This document shows, one piece after another, positions 21,201 through 30,998 of a stretch of 64,000 bases of DNA. The stretch is from Siphonodentalium dalli. Lineage: Eukaryota > Mollusca > Scaphopoda > Gadilida > Siphonodentaliidae. Position 1 is the first letter of the stretch. Each line of letters begins with the position of its first letter. The translations under genes and the position numbers were made by a program. The stretch spans positions 136,318,960 through 136,382,959 of the forward strand of contig CP136062.1 of NCBI GenBank assembly GCA_032622095.1, given 5' to 3'. Below the pieces are notes generated by a model. That model did no database searches. It had not been told where the DNA came from and saw nothing but the letters and a program-made list of their open reading frames with translations.

Positions 21201-23156
21201 AGATTTCTTGTTTTTCTCGTCCAGGCGTTCTAATGTCAGTTCTTGTTTCAATTTAATGCTCCGTATAGTATTCAGTCTTTCACTCAAAAACTTCACGATT
21301 TCCATTGTCTTTTGTCGGACTAAGGGAACATCGATTTCGCGATCTGATTCGGGTGTCACAAGGTTTACAGTATCTGTTATTATCTCGATTTCATTATCCA
21401 ATTTCATATTTTCTTCGGACACATTTAAATGGGTTTCATGTCCGAATAGATCGACATCACCCCCATTTTCGTTTACACCAGGGACGATCTTTTTTCCATC
21501 AAAACTTACAATGAAGTCGTCTTCAGTTGATGTCGGTATATTCAGCGCTTGTGTGATAACACCCGGTCGCAGCTCCTGTGGGAACTGCGACCGATTGAAT
21601 TTGCGTAGGACTGACAAAGATGGGACTGCAAAGTTGATATTGGAATGGGCTGGGTCGAACTCGCCTCTAGATGTTTCCCCCAACACCAACTGTCCGGAAC
21701 ACTTCGGACCACTCATCATTAAAATGAACTTGTCGCCAAACAAACGGTAACCCATTTTCCAGAATTGGGTTGTTTCCTTCCAATACCACATTGTGACCGT
21801 TGTTTTCTGAGAAAACCATCTCGTGGTTTCCAAAAGAAGCTTAAGTGCTATGTTGTCCATTGGATAACTGCCATCAGCCACCATTTCAAGAAGCGATGCG
21901 AATTCCTCGCCACACATTGCCTCTTTGAATCTCTCAAATATCTCTGGAAGCATTTCTGCTATTCGTTCTATTCTCGAAGGTGGTGGGACTGAAGGTGGTG
22001 GGTCAGAAGGTGGTGGGTCTGAAGGTGGTGCATCTGAAGGTGGTGGGTCTGACGGTGGTGGGACTGAAAATGATGGGTCAGAAGGTGGTGGGTCTGAAGG
22101 TGGTGCATCTGAAGGTGGTGGGTCTGACGGCCGTGGGTCTGAAGGTGGTGGTCCTGAAGGGTGTGGGTCTATGTTTGATATTTCCGGGGTATCTTTCTGG
22201 AATAACTGTTTTTTGCACGTCGATGACCTTTTACCCGTGTTGTCTAATTTGCGTTTATGTGGTGGTCTGGAAAAGAAAGAAAGACAATTGTTAGTATCGC
22301 AATAATACTAAATGAATATACACATACACATACGCATGTACAGTGACACACAATGGCATGCAGGCATATACACACCCTTTATAGTGACATGTGTTAAATT
22401 GTTTCGATGACAAATAATACAATACATATCAATTAGCACTTTAGCAGTCGGCCCATATGACGTATTTATAAGTCACTTTATGCACATACAATAAAATACA
22501 TTTGATTAAAACAGTAGGCCTATATACTATATATAGGTATATGTGGTATAAGGTTAATTTGTAATGTGTCTACGAATATTAAAACAAATGTACATGGATG
22601 TCGAAAACGATTATACTAACATTTTAATTTAAACATCGAAATATGCCGTATATATGTAAAATGTAGGCCTAAAATACTATATAAAGACAATGATATGTGT
22701 ACACAGCTCTCTATACACGTATGCCATATTGTATATACCGCCACGCACGATGTAGGCATACGTACCGATCTAAAAAATGAGATCGTTGCTACACAACCTC
22801 GGCGTTGTCAACTTCCCTACGCGGAGTTGTCAAATTATTTGACAGAAAATTGGTAAATTATGCGTCAAATTTCACTTTTTGGGGGCCGAAATGCATCTAT
22901 GTTGGTAATTATAGATATAATATAACACAACGAAGCCCACATAACCACAATATTGAAGAAAAACATCGGGGAATTAAAATAAGAATGTTTTCATTCAGTG
23001 GCAATGTCTTATTTTCTTGACAATTTGAGTTGGTAAAGCGATAATTTACTAAAAAACAAATACCTGGAGCATATATTTCTCGCTAATTAATCGAAATAAT
23101 ACATCCATTGGTTGATGGAATAAGAAATAACCAACTTACCTGGATATTCGTTCCAT
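15068..23156 (-). CDS. DDE-like transposase with embedded YqaJ exonuclease domain, gene model of five located exons plus one unresolved
   Basis: Located exons: 23156-23140, 22266-19313, 18001-16930, 16266-16151, 15233-15068. Junctions 1-2, 2-3 and the last one join in frame with GT/AG borders. Between 16930 (ends two bases into a codon) and 16266 (starts a codon) a short linking exon of length 3n+1 is required and was not firmly identified. The protein of about 1,440 residues has, in order: a basic and Pro-rich N-terminus, a conserved N-terminal region, a first Asp motif SFDGKKI, a coiled-coil-like segment, a YqaJ-like nuclease, a second Asp motif GMSFDGAF, an acidic linker, CIDGHHLLVNLR, and a LENETFFG Glu motif. 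It should cut and join the TIR ends in the nucleus. The order of Asp, DGxxHLLxNLR and ENxFFG recalls the P-element/THAP9 type, but superfamily assignment needs a profile search. Confidence 0.75.
15264..15318. repeat. Perfect hairpin inside the last intron
   Basis: GGCACATGTGCC is followed by TGCATAATAAGCAG, a 4-nt AAAG loop and CTGCTTATTATGCA: a 14-bp perfect stem at 15283-15314. An inverted, near-identical block lies at 16005-16058. Confidence 0.8.
15946..16058. repeat. Cluster of hairpins in the last intron
   Basis: Palindromes AACCTGCATAATATGCAG/AAAG/CTGCTTATTATGCAGG and GCTGCATAATATGCAGC recur, ending with GGCACATGTGCC at about 16045. Together with 15264-15318 this forms an inverted pair about 740 bp apart. 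It could be a nested MITE or a structured intron. Confidence 0.75.
16151..16266 (-). CDS. Transposase penultimate exon, acidic linker
   Basis: Acceptor CATTTCAG and donor AAG/GTCAGT flank 116 bp. The frame HTSRNPVYPEHKLDKGDVP...DSQIEI is open and acidic and ends two bases into a codon, matching the next exon. Joining it straight to exon 3 would be out of frame, so a small exon between 16267 and 16929 is expected. Confidence 0.55.
16930..18001 (-). CDS. Transposase exon 3: DGHHLLVNLR and ENETFFG catalytic motifs
   Basis: Acceptor CTTTGCAG (18002-18003) and donor AG/GTAAGA (16929-16930) bound a 357-codon exon. It joins exon 2 in phase (CAA G + GC ACC), giving Gln-Gly-Thr-Asn-Cys. Motifs: CIDGHHLLVNLRVKI, matching the D..HLLKNLR block of P-like DDE enzymes; KQRNSYARKTFS; FPPHGMYIKGL; and NQRALSSLENETFFG with the likely catalytic Glu. 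It ends NPDNR. The gap to exon 2 is a 1.3-kb intron. Confidence 0.8.
19313..22266 (-). CDS. Transposase exon 2: Pro-rich N-terminus, first two Asp motifs, YqaJ nuclease
   Basis: The frame is open from acceptor TTTTCCAG (22267-22268) to donor CAAG/GTGATT (19312-19313), about 984 codons. It opens PPHKRKLDNTGKR (nuclear-signal-like), then DPPPSDAPPSDPPPS repeats. From the internal Met at 21953: residues 60-110 FWKMGYRLF..SGQLVLG; Asp152 in SFDGKKIVPGVNENGGDVDL; residues 205-290 helical; residues 328-515 YqaJ-like, with RTPEWHSLR, MEHGTLNE (Glu389), LVSPDGK (Asp433), CEFTCP (Glu457) and YYACQVLAEM. The nuclease Lys of the usual E-x-K is Thr459 here. Asp689 lies in VIGMSFDGAF. An acidic stretch (ETEDADPEDSDNDDSEP) ends the exon. 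Met at 21953 is internal, not the start. Confidence 0.8.
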
Positions 23157-23295
23157 AATTGTATCAAAATATTGGCGGGTCTAACTTTTGTACAAAACAC
23201 ATACAGGGAGCGGAGTTGTACTTGCAGGGAGCGGACGAACAACTACACGGAACCGGATTTCCTTCCGAACCTCACAACATTGATTACAGGGTGTG
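22789..23295 (-). repeat. Right terminal inverted repeat
   Basis: Inverse of 11940-12445, ending CAGGGTGTG. It contains transposase exon 1 (23140-23156) and the subterminal direct-repeat pair (23208-23247). A 40-bp patch (23142-23181) is diverged from the left arm. Confidence 0.9.
23140..23156 (-). CDS. Transposase exon 1, in right TIR
   Basis: ATG GAA CGA ATA TCC AG followed by GTAAGTTGG, a strong donor. It encodes Met-Glu-Arg-Ile-Ser plus two bases. Joining to the acceptor at 22266 (CTTTTCCAG) gives AGA (Arg), then Pro-Pro-His-Lys-Arg-Lys in the long exon's frame. The equivalent exon in the left TIR codes Met-Ala-Arg-Ile-Ser. Confidence 0.75.
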
Positions 23296-23300
23296 TCATT
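23296..23300. repeat. Right 5-bp target-site duplication (TCATT)
   Basis: Directly follows the right TIR and matches 11935-11939. Confidence 0.85.
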
Positions 23301-23749
23301 TGTATATTTCACACCGGGTCCTATCGGATGCGGAATGTCATAACCTTCAAAATGATGTATCACAAGCCCGTGTGTGGTGCCGATGGACTAAACTTTCTGA
23401 AATCGGTTCCGTCCGCTCCACTAATTCATATACATAGAATTTGATTAATTTTAAACACCGAATATTGTCTCCGAAGAGCGTAAATTTCCAGTTTGATCCG
23501 ACTCAGTAGCAATGGCGGATATGTTTCTCTAAATTCACCACCCATACAGCTTACCATATACCTTTATTTTACCGTAGGCCTACTTGAGTTTACTATCATT
23601 AAAAATCTGTCAAAAGATCAACTAAACATCTAGCGCTCAGGGATTTCTTGTCGGCTAATAATTTATTTACTCATACAAATCAACACATCGTCAGTAACCA
23701 ATTTCTATAGAGGAGAAATCTGTCGATAATTCCAACTTTTTTTCATTTT

Positions 23750-23880
23750 TTGTTTACGAATCACGCAGCGCCTCATTTTAATATTCATTATGACCTGACC
23801 TTTCCATGATTGCAATAGTAGAAACAGCCAATCACCGCTCAGTATTAGAATCGAGGTCAGGTCATAATGAATATTAAAAA
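23750..23880. repeat. Short inverted repeat around a GAGGTCAGGTCATAATGAAT motif
   Basis: AATATTCATTATGACCTGACC (within 23779-23800) is matched inverted by GGTCAGGTCATAATGAATATT (23853-23874), a stem of about 20 bp with a 50-nt loop inside the 2.9-kb element. Confidence 0.6.
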
Positions 23881-24939
23881 ATTCTGAATGCAAAAAAATT
23901 ATGGGCGCAGTGCGTGTTCAGCTGAAGTTAAGTTGAGATAAAAATAATACTATCCATCATGACCTGGGGTGCATGTGGGGATGGAAAGATCTCACCCGAG
24001 GGACAAGATATTTCGGCCGATTGTTCGGACCCAATAGCTGGCCCCGAAGGTGAGATTTTTCTATGCCCACATCTCAGGTCATAATGGATTATTTTTCTCC
24101 CAAACCCAAGAGCCTCATACTGTTTTATACCAAATATTGGCACATTTCAGTAGTTTCATAACGGTACATCTGGGGAGAAATCTGATGCCACATTTGTGAT
24201 TTTATTTGTTGATTTTGGTATATACTGGAAAAGCAAAGCACGATACCCACACGAGGTATAGCCTATGTCATCATTGCTCCTGGCATGAATTACACCACAT
24301 CTTGTTAGACTGCCAGTCATTGCTACATATTCCGAATGAAGTGTGGTACCATATCATTGATCAATATGGTATTGAATGTTTTCTCTACCCGTCTGCAGCT
24401 GTTGTCTGCCATTCTGGGATCTCCTCCAAGAGAGTTCGCTCTACTGTCAGATGATCACTGACAACAATCTGACTCGCTTGCTGGTTAGTATGTCAGTTTT
24501 GTAATGTTATATATGATCTTTGGCACGATAACATGAACAAACTTCAACAAATTCCATTCATATTGGTTACATGGGTCTTTCACAACAATATCTCATTTGA
24601 GTTCAAAAGTAGGGATTGTCAGATATCTTTTCTACCAGAGTTATGGCACGTAGTTCTTCTTTAGTTCATCCTTTTTTTAAATATATAAATAAATTTATTG
24701 ATTCTTGGTAAAACAGATTCACTCTTATGAGCAAAAAAAAAACTTGACCAGAGCAATTGTTTATGGACAACCTTGTTTTTATATACGTCCTTGAAAAACA
24801 TAAATTGAGTATTATACAGAACTAGCTGAGTATCCGTCAGCATTGCTCATGTTAAGAATGCGTTATTAGCGGGGGTGCCCCTTCAAGTCATTTAACTATG
24901 AAGTATCTGGGATAAACAGCAGCTGCAATATATGAATCC

Positions 24940-25245
24940 AGATAAGGTTACATCTATCTTTTAAGTGGATAATAAATGCTCTTTATTGCTGATTAGTAGC
25001 GCATCTTTAAATAATTTGATGCCCACAACACCTATCCCATGACATTAACCATGCATTATTTTACGTTTGTGCAATTTTCCCCACATATCTTCTGAACTGA
25101 TAAGAAACGCTCTTTATTGGTCATATATTTTTTGGAAATCCCCCACCCCTTAGTCATCTGGGGGGTCAAAGGCGTTGTTACCCGCAATTTTCCTACATAT
25201 GTTCTAATGTGGTAAGGAACGCTCTTTATTGATCATTTTGCTTCT
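24940..25245 (+). repeat. Degenerate ~130-bp tandem repeat
   Basis: ATGCTCTTTATTG / ACGCTCTTTATTG followed by a TGATT or ATCATTT stretch recurs at about 24972, 25110 and 25220, each preceded by CACATAT/TACATAT and a TTCTGAACTGATAAG-like segment. Non-coding. Confidence 0.55.
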
Positions 25246-25769
25246 TTAAGAGTGATTTCAACAGAATCTACGAAATGACACTCCATTTCAGTTTATCGCT
25301 GTTTTTTAAAATTTGACGACCTAGATTGCAACCATTTTGGGTACATTATCAATTATTTAGATAAAATAAGTTTTAGTGTCTGAGGTCTGATAAGATTCCC
25401 TGGGTCAAATTTTCAACTCTGAGAATCCATCGATTTTCACGAAATTTACATTGTTTGTTTTGTTTTTTTGTGTAGGCTAATGTACTTATTCCTGGTAAGA
25501 AACCTTGTGTTGCAATTTAGTTTAAGCTAAAAGCACAAATGCTCTGAACTATATTTATATATATATATATATATATATTTATGTTTTTGTTTATTTTGAA
25601 TAAATATTGAAATTATTTTCTCCATTGTCATATTTTGTGGTCCACAATGTCATTACTATCTTTAGAGGCAAGATTATCCACTAAAAGTTGGTCAAAGAGC
25701 TACTTTGAGTGATTAGATTGGACCCCTTTGAATCAGTGTTTGAATACCTATTAAAATAGCAAGAACAAC

Positions 25770-26095
25770 CACTCGAGGTAGAATAATTTCCCACCAATAG
25801 TAGTTATCAGATTAACTACCCGCAGGTAGCAAATATTCCAACCACTCGCAGGTAGTAAATTTAAATACTAGGTATAGTTCGTATTCATCCCACTACCAAA
25901 AGTAGTTCAAAATTAGCCCCCCGTTGGGTAGTTAAAATAGCCCCCAAATGTAGTTATTTCAACTACTGAAGGTAGTTATTTTAACTACCAAAGGTATTTA
26001 ATTTTGTAACTACCCACCAGGTAGTAATATTAACCTCCCAAGGTAGCGGGAATACGAACTACCAAAAGTAGTAAAAATTAACTACTTTTTGGGTT
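25770..26095. repeat. Array of small ACTACC/GGTAGT palindromes
   Basis: More than ten alternations of AACTACC and GGTAGTT arms occur within about 320 bp, each pair separated by 5-12 bases (e.g. AACTACTGAAGGTAGTT, AACTACCAAAGGTA). Spacing is irregular, so this is not a simple tandem repeat. Confidence 0.7.
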
Positions 26096-26716
26096 AATTT
26101 AGCAACTTTGAATTTAGTGTGTATAGTTGATCGTTTGACCGATTTTTAATGATAATAAACTGTATGGGTGGTGAATTTAGAGAAACATATCCGCCATTGC
26201 TACTGAGTCGGATCAAACTGGAAATTTACGCTCTTCGGAGACAATATTCGGTGATTAAAAATTTATCAAATGCTATGTATATGAATGGTTCTGATTGGAG
26301 TTTGTGGTATTGATTGAAAGATGAATTCTGCGCCGATACACCTGTGGCTATATCGTTAGCATTACTGGTGTGAATGGCCTAAATTTGTCCAATTGCCGAT
26401 GGATGGTAAAAAGGTAAATTTCTACAGTTCCCCTTGTGTCTATTATCCTACCATTAACGTGAAGCAGGCGCGTATACAGAAGCGGCGTATGTGGGCAACG
26501 CAAAGGGGGGGGGTGGGCGGACAGCGGAGCGCGTTACAGGCCCCCGTGGATATGACTCGTGATTCTACCGTAAATTAGCAAAACCGTGTCCCACGATCTT
26601 ATTATAGTTAGTCATTTAAAAGACAATAGCTATCCCATAGCCAGAAGATGTGAATTTTCTTGTAGCTGATGTTACGAGCAATAATTAGAAAAAAACATTT
26701 ATACATGTCCCAACCA

Positions 26717-29378
26717 TCACACCGCGTAAACAAACGGCCTGATCTGCACCTAAAACTCCAATCTGCGTTATACATATGTGCAATAGTGTTTGGTTGGAAG
26801 ATATCTGAAAGTGCATGAAATGTGTTACACAAAATTTCAACATGACTGTTTTTTCGTCATTTTTCCTGCCATGGTCAACACTCGCGTTTTCGTTAACGTT
26901 TTCGTAAATGTATAGCTATGATACCATCTATTCACAACATATACCTCTATCTGAATTGTTTGTGAACAACATTTTGTCGATAGTAAATGTAAAGTCGAAT
27001 TTCATCACTTTATCGCGATATTGTTTCTGACAACTGTGTGCGTGTATATTTTTTACTACATGTACATCTGATCTGCGATGTTGACAACTCCTTATCTGAT
27101 AGTAAGAAATTTGACGTCTTCGGGACTTTACGTGTGCAAATCGAACTCGGGGTGATTTGTTTTACAATTTCACTCCGATCATTAATGCACACTGATGTGG
27201 ATATCGGGGTTTTCATATCAAAGTTTTCTACAGTACACATGTATATCATTTACAAATTAAATCGTGACATTGCTGATTGCCGTCCAATTAATATGACCAC
27301 CACTATACACAGGAACATTGGGACATTTTAATTGTGTCCCTCCTTTTTGGGTCGTGTCCACTTATGATTTATGTATTGGGGTTTTTTATGTATCGGGTGA
27401 AATCTTCCTCCCTTGAAATTGATACATCTAACGAACTTCCTACAATTCCAATTGCTTGTAACGAAATTCCTGATTCGGAAAAGGGAGTAATCCCAAGATT
27501 GTTCATTAATTGTCTGTCTGTTAGCCTATTCTGAAATGGAAGAATGGATGTCTTAATTGGTTATATAGTTTGAGAAGTTTCATTCCATAATAATTTAAAG
27601 GCCAGGAACTTCTTTAAAAAACATGTTATATATATGATATCCAATATCGAGACTTACGGGAGGGGAAATAATATAAAGTTCCAATTAATTAAGTAGGCGC
27701 GTATAATATGACCTGATACATGATCAGCAGAAAAAAACACATTAAATGTCTATCACGATCAGCTGTGATTCTCTGAAAACAATTTAGATTAAGTTTATAT
27801 TTAAAGGTTTAACTTTCACCAGGGACGTAGCTAGATGATCCCCATGTTGGTACCCCAACTTTGACTTTCAAACAACATCAATTCAAAGCAGAATCGTATA
27901 TATGCACCCTAAAGTATGTGAATTTTCAACTGATTGCCCTTAAGTCCAAAGTAAAAAAAATAATAGATAGAAAGCACAGTCAGCTATGATGTGTGCATGC
28001 TGTATTGTCGGCCTTGCTATCAATCTTAAAGATTGATTATCATCTTCATATATCAATTTTGAGACAGTTTCGTGGGTATAAAATAATAAATATGAAATTG
28101 AAGACCCTTGTCCGGAAACGCTTCTATCAATTAATATTGATTTAATTTCGAATATGTTATTATAAAATGAGATTAATAAAATGGACAATTAATTGTTCTA
28201 TTTTTAGAACAGACGATTCAGGCGATATCATATAGTAATATAGATCATTAGAGTGATCCCATTGGCCATTGCTACACTCAGAACTTCAACTGTCCCATAT
28301 TGATCGTTGTATTGTTTTATTCCATTGTTTATAAGAGATACTGAGTATAATTAACGTTTATTTGTGACAAAATTACAAACAATTTACAGTCGTTCAAAAG
28401 CTCTTTGAACAGTGCTTGTGTTTGTATAATGTTTTTACCTCAGACTTTTAAATAAAATTTATCTTATGTTATCTTATCTTATCAGCTTATCTTATCTTAT
28501 TTTACAATAAACTTTCTGGTCTGTGTTAACAGTAACCACTGTTGTTCGTTAGCTAAGCGTTTCTGGACATGGGTCTTCGATTCATATCTGATATGTTTTA
28601 CCCCGGTAACTATATGGCAAATGTTTACAAAGAGATAGACCATCTTTAAACTAAATACATAACATTTCCTGTGTTTATGGTGGTCATATTAAATGGACAG
28701 CAATGTCACGATTGTGAATGATAAACTGTGGAACAACTTTGTATGAAAACAACTCCCACCCCGGTCTCCACACTAGTGTGCATTCCGAATGAAATTGTGA
28801 AACAAATTACCATGAGTTCGATTTACACACGTAAAGTCACGAATATACCAATTGTTTCACTATCAGATAAGGAGTTGTCAACATCGCAGATCAGACGTAG
28901 TCAAATGTGAACATACATGCGTGTCAGAAAAAAACGTCGCCGAAGGTGATGAAATTAGATCTTCTACTTTTACTGATACACAGGATGTGTCCAAACTATT
29001 CAGAAACGAGGTATTCGTTTTGAATAGATTATAATAGCTGTAAACGTTTCGAAATTAATGAACATCCGAGTGTCATATTGCATGGAAAATGACACAAATA
29101 CACGGTTTGTTGTCATTTTGTGTGACACCATTTCACCCATTTCCAAATGTCGCCCAAGCACACGCTATTTCACAAAGAATGCGTTAATATCACTCCAACT
29201 CACGCGCCCACAACTAAGAAACTCAAAAATAAATATATTACTGGCGTGGCACTTGAAAAGTGACGTCGTCAATGTTCAACACAAGTCTATATTTAGCACG
29301 CTATGCATGCAGAGCCGCAGTTTCTGCACGCAGATTAGGTATAACAGATCAGGCCATTTGATTACGCGGTGTGAATGA
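26717..29378. mobile_element. Non-autonomous element with long diverged TIRs related in sequence to the 11.4-kb element
   Basis: Left end CACACCGCGTAAACAAACGG and right end (inverted) CACACCGCGTAATCAAATGG enclose inverted arms extending to about 27330 and 28660. Copies of a TTACAATTTC...ACACACGTAAAG-type segment occur in both. The terminus resembles the big element's CACACCCTGTAATCAATG. The interior is non-coding. No target duplication was found; five-base flanks do not match. Confidence 0.5.
28455..28502 (+). repeat. TTATC microsatellite
   Basis: About nine imperfect TTATC/TTATG units. Confidence 0.85.
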
Positions 29379-29639
29379 AGTTTATTGTTAACCTCCTCAA
29401 TTTAGGAGAGCATATATACAAATGACATTATATACAAGTTACATAACTATGTATGCCAATGTCATACTAGTCACAATACTTCATCTACCAGTGTTTATGC
29501 CATGTCACACGCATGCGGCCAGGTCTGATATTTTCAAATTCCATGTGTTAAGGTGGTCGGTGATATTCTAATATAGAAATGCCAGTTGTCAACAACAACA
29601 CCAAAAACACAAAAAACACAAAAAAACAAAAAACAAAAC

Positions 29640-29945
29640 CAAACCTGATTAGCAATATCACATGCGTGTGATTTAGCGAAATAAAATTTCCGAATAAAAT
29701 ATTTATTGCAGATCAAAGTTGAGTATTGGAACTTTCGAATGTGAGTCTGTCATATTAACTTGTCGAGTGAACGTTGATGAGCGTTTCTGGAAATAAATTA
29801 GCAAAATCACATGCGTGTGACTCGAGCGAAATAAACCTTCCAACTAAAATATTTAGTCATCTCCAAAGTTGAGTATAAGAAATTGAGAATGTGTTTCGTC
29901 ATATCACCGTATCGAGTGAAATTAGACAAAGATTTCAGACATCGA
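29640..29945 (+). repeat. Two ~150-bp direct repeat units
   Basis: TCACATGCGTGTGA, GCGAAATAAA, AAAGTTGAGTAT and CGAGTGAA recur in the same order from about 29658 and 29808. Non-coding. Confidence 0.7.
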
Positions 29946-30225
29946 ATTCAGAAAGTAGCATGAAAATGGCCTATTTAAGACATATGTTAGGTATAATGTG
30001 AATGTGCGTGTATGATGGATACTATGTAACACGCAAATGGCCCAGCTGCATGAAAAGTAGTTTTGATGTGACAATAGTCACAATAGGCGTGTTGCCGATT
30101 GCTGGTGATCATGCATTAATTATCTTTGAACTATCGACCACAATGTACGTGTGTATATATAGAGATTTCTTGTGTGAATCATTATAGCAAAAACAAATTA
30201 TTTATAGATAGCTTCGAATTGTCCA
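29946..30225. other. Unassigned spacer upstream of LINE 3' end
   Basis: No gene or repeat recognised; the 3' end of the next LINE lies near 30220. Confidence 0.4.
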
Positions 30226-30764
30226 TCAGCCGAGACCATCGGGTGTAGATCGTAGAACGTTGACAGCCTTGCTCGCAGGCAGAAGGAATGTTGCGGTCGA
30301 GTCGACGATGAAATCCAGAGGAAAATCCGATATATTTAATATGTTACATCTTGAACCTAAAAGCATGGCACACAAGTCGTCACCGGTAAGCGAAGCCATG
30401 AACATGTATATTGGAATTCCGAATCTGTTCGTTATGACATCCCCGTATATGTTTCGCGCATGAATCAATCTGCCCGATTGACACGAGAACATGATATGCG
30501 TTATCTCACTGTTAAAGCGAACAGAGCAAAGGTTACAGAGAGTATTGTTGTTGAATGCTGTCCTACTTCAGTAACCGGCACAAGTTGACATATTTGGATG
30601 ATAAATGTGCTTGGGCGTGTACTCGAGTCCACATTGACCAACAGTCTAATGGATTATGGTGAACTTTTGATAGAACAATTAAATTTGGATCAGAATGTAC
30701 AACACAACGCCATGAGTTAATATAATAATTTTGCACAGCTGTTTTAGCAATCCTCTTCCACACT
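30226..30764 (-). pseudogene. C-terminal region of the second LINE
   Basis: Short minus-strand frames continue the LINE protein: WKRIAKTAVQNYYINSWR and a later LCNLCSVRFNSEITHIMFSC, a C-x2-C-x9-H-x4-C knuckle. The last frame ends RSTPDGLG. Frame changes separate it from the RT segment. Confidence 0.65.
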
Positions 30765-30998
30765 CTTTTGCTGGGAACAGACCTTCATCGAGATATTCTA
30801 GGAGATAACATTTAGATTGTATTTTGCGAGAATTTGAAATATATCATGAACATAGCTGGAAGGTGATCTTCTAAACAGACGTTGCTGGTGCGCTTTGAGT
30901 AGGAACAGTCTCAGAGGAGTTTGGTGGTGAACGTTGGTAAATGGATAAGGTTTCCAGAAAGCATAATTTTCGGGGTATGAATTTCCTGTTCAATGGCA

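Larger units (their letters stand above)
11940..23295. mobile_element. 11.36-kb long-TIR DNA transposon with convergent zinc-finger and DDE/YqaJ transposase genes
   Basis: The element is bounded by inverted repeats of about 506 bp beginning CACACCCTGTAATC, with a 5-bp TCATT duplication. It encodes a plus-strand C2H2 zinc-finger gene (12079-13991) and a minus-strand multi-exon transposase gene (23156-15068). The genes converge, and each first coding exon lies in the TIR on its side. The TIR arms are almost identical (about 99%) outside a 40-bp patch around the start exons. Both genes keep long open exons with consistent splice phases, so the insertion is probably young and may be autonomous. 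I cannot assign a named superfamily. The CAC start and 5-bp duplication resemble Transib/RAG-type elements, but the protein does not. Confidence 0.85.
23427..26283. mobile_element. 2.9-kb non-coding inverted-repeat element inserted in copy B
   Basis: The ends are inverted repeats of at least 120 bp: 23427-23550 (TTCATATACATAG..., CGAATATTGTCTCCGAAGAG) matches 26155-26283 inverted. Copy A reads through the site without the insert (the GTCCGCTCTACTAAATG / TCTGATTGGAG junction near 5045-5075), confirming a discrete insertion. A 2-bp duplication (AA) is possible, but the junction is ambiguous. No coding exon recognised, so probably non-autonomous. Confidence 0.65.
9377..26560 (-). mobile_element. 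KDZ-like transposon, copy B (carries two large insertions)
   Basis: Read on the minus strand, copy B starts at about 26560 and runs to 26285. It is interrupted by the element at 23427-26283, resumes 23426-23296, is interrupted by the 11,356-bp element, and resumes from 11939 through the transposase exon to about 9377. Removing the two insertions leaves about 3 kb collinear with copy A. The two copies face each other around the Gypsy relic. Exact ends and target duplication were not found. Confidence 0.6.

Noticed and set aside
21925-22305. Gly/Ser-repeat open frame on the plus strand
   Set aside because: It is the antisense shadow of the Pro-rich N-terminal part of transposase exon 2.
11940-23295. 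Assignment to Transib/ProtoRAG from the CAC terminus and 5-bp duplication
   Set aside because: The encoded protein shows a P/THAP9-like DGxxHLLxNLR and ENxFFG layout plus YqaJ, with no RAG1-type core recognised.
23159-23444. Open frames over the right TIR and copy B (HLYISHRVLSDAEC)
   Set aside because: They cross the transposon boundary at 23295, so they cannot be one ancestral gene; the copy B part is also open antisense in copy A, but without a recognised family.
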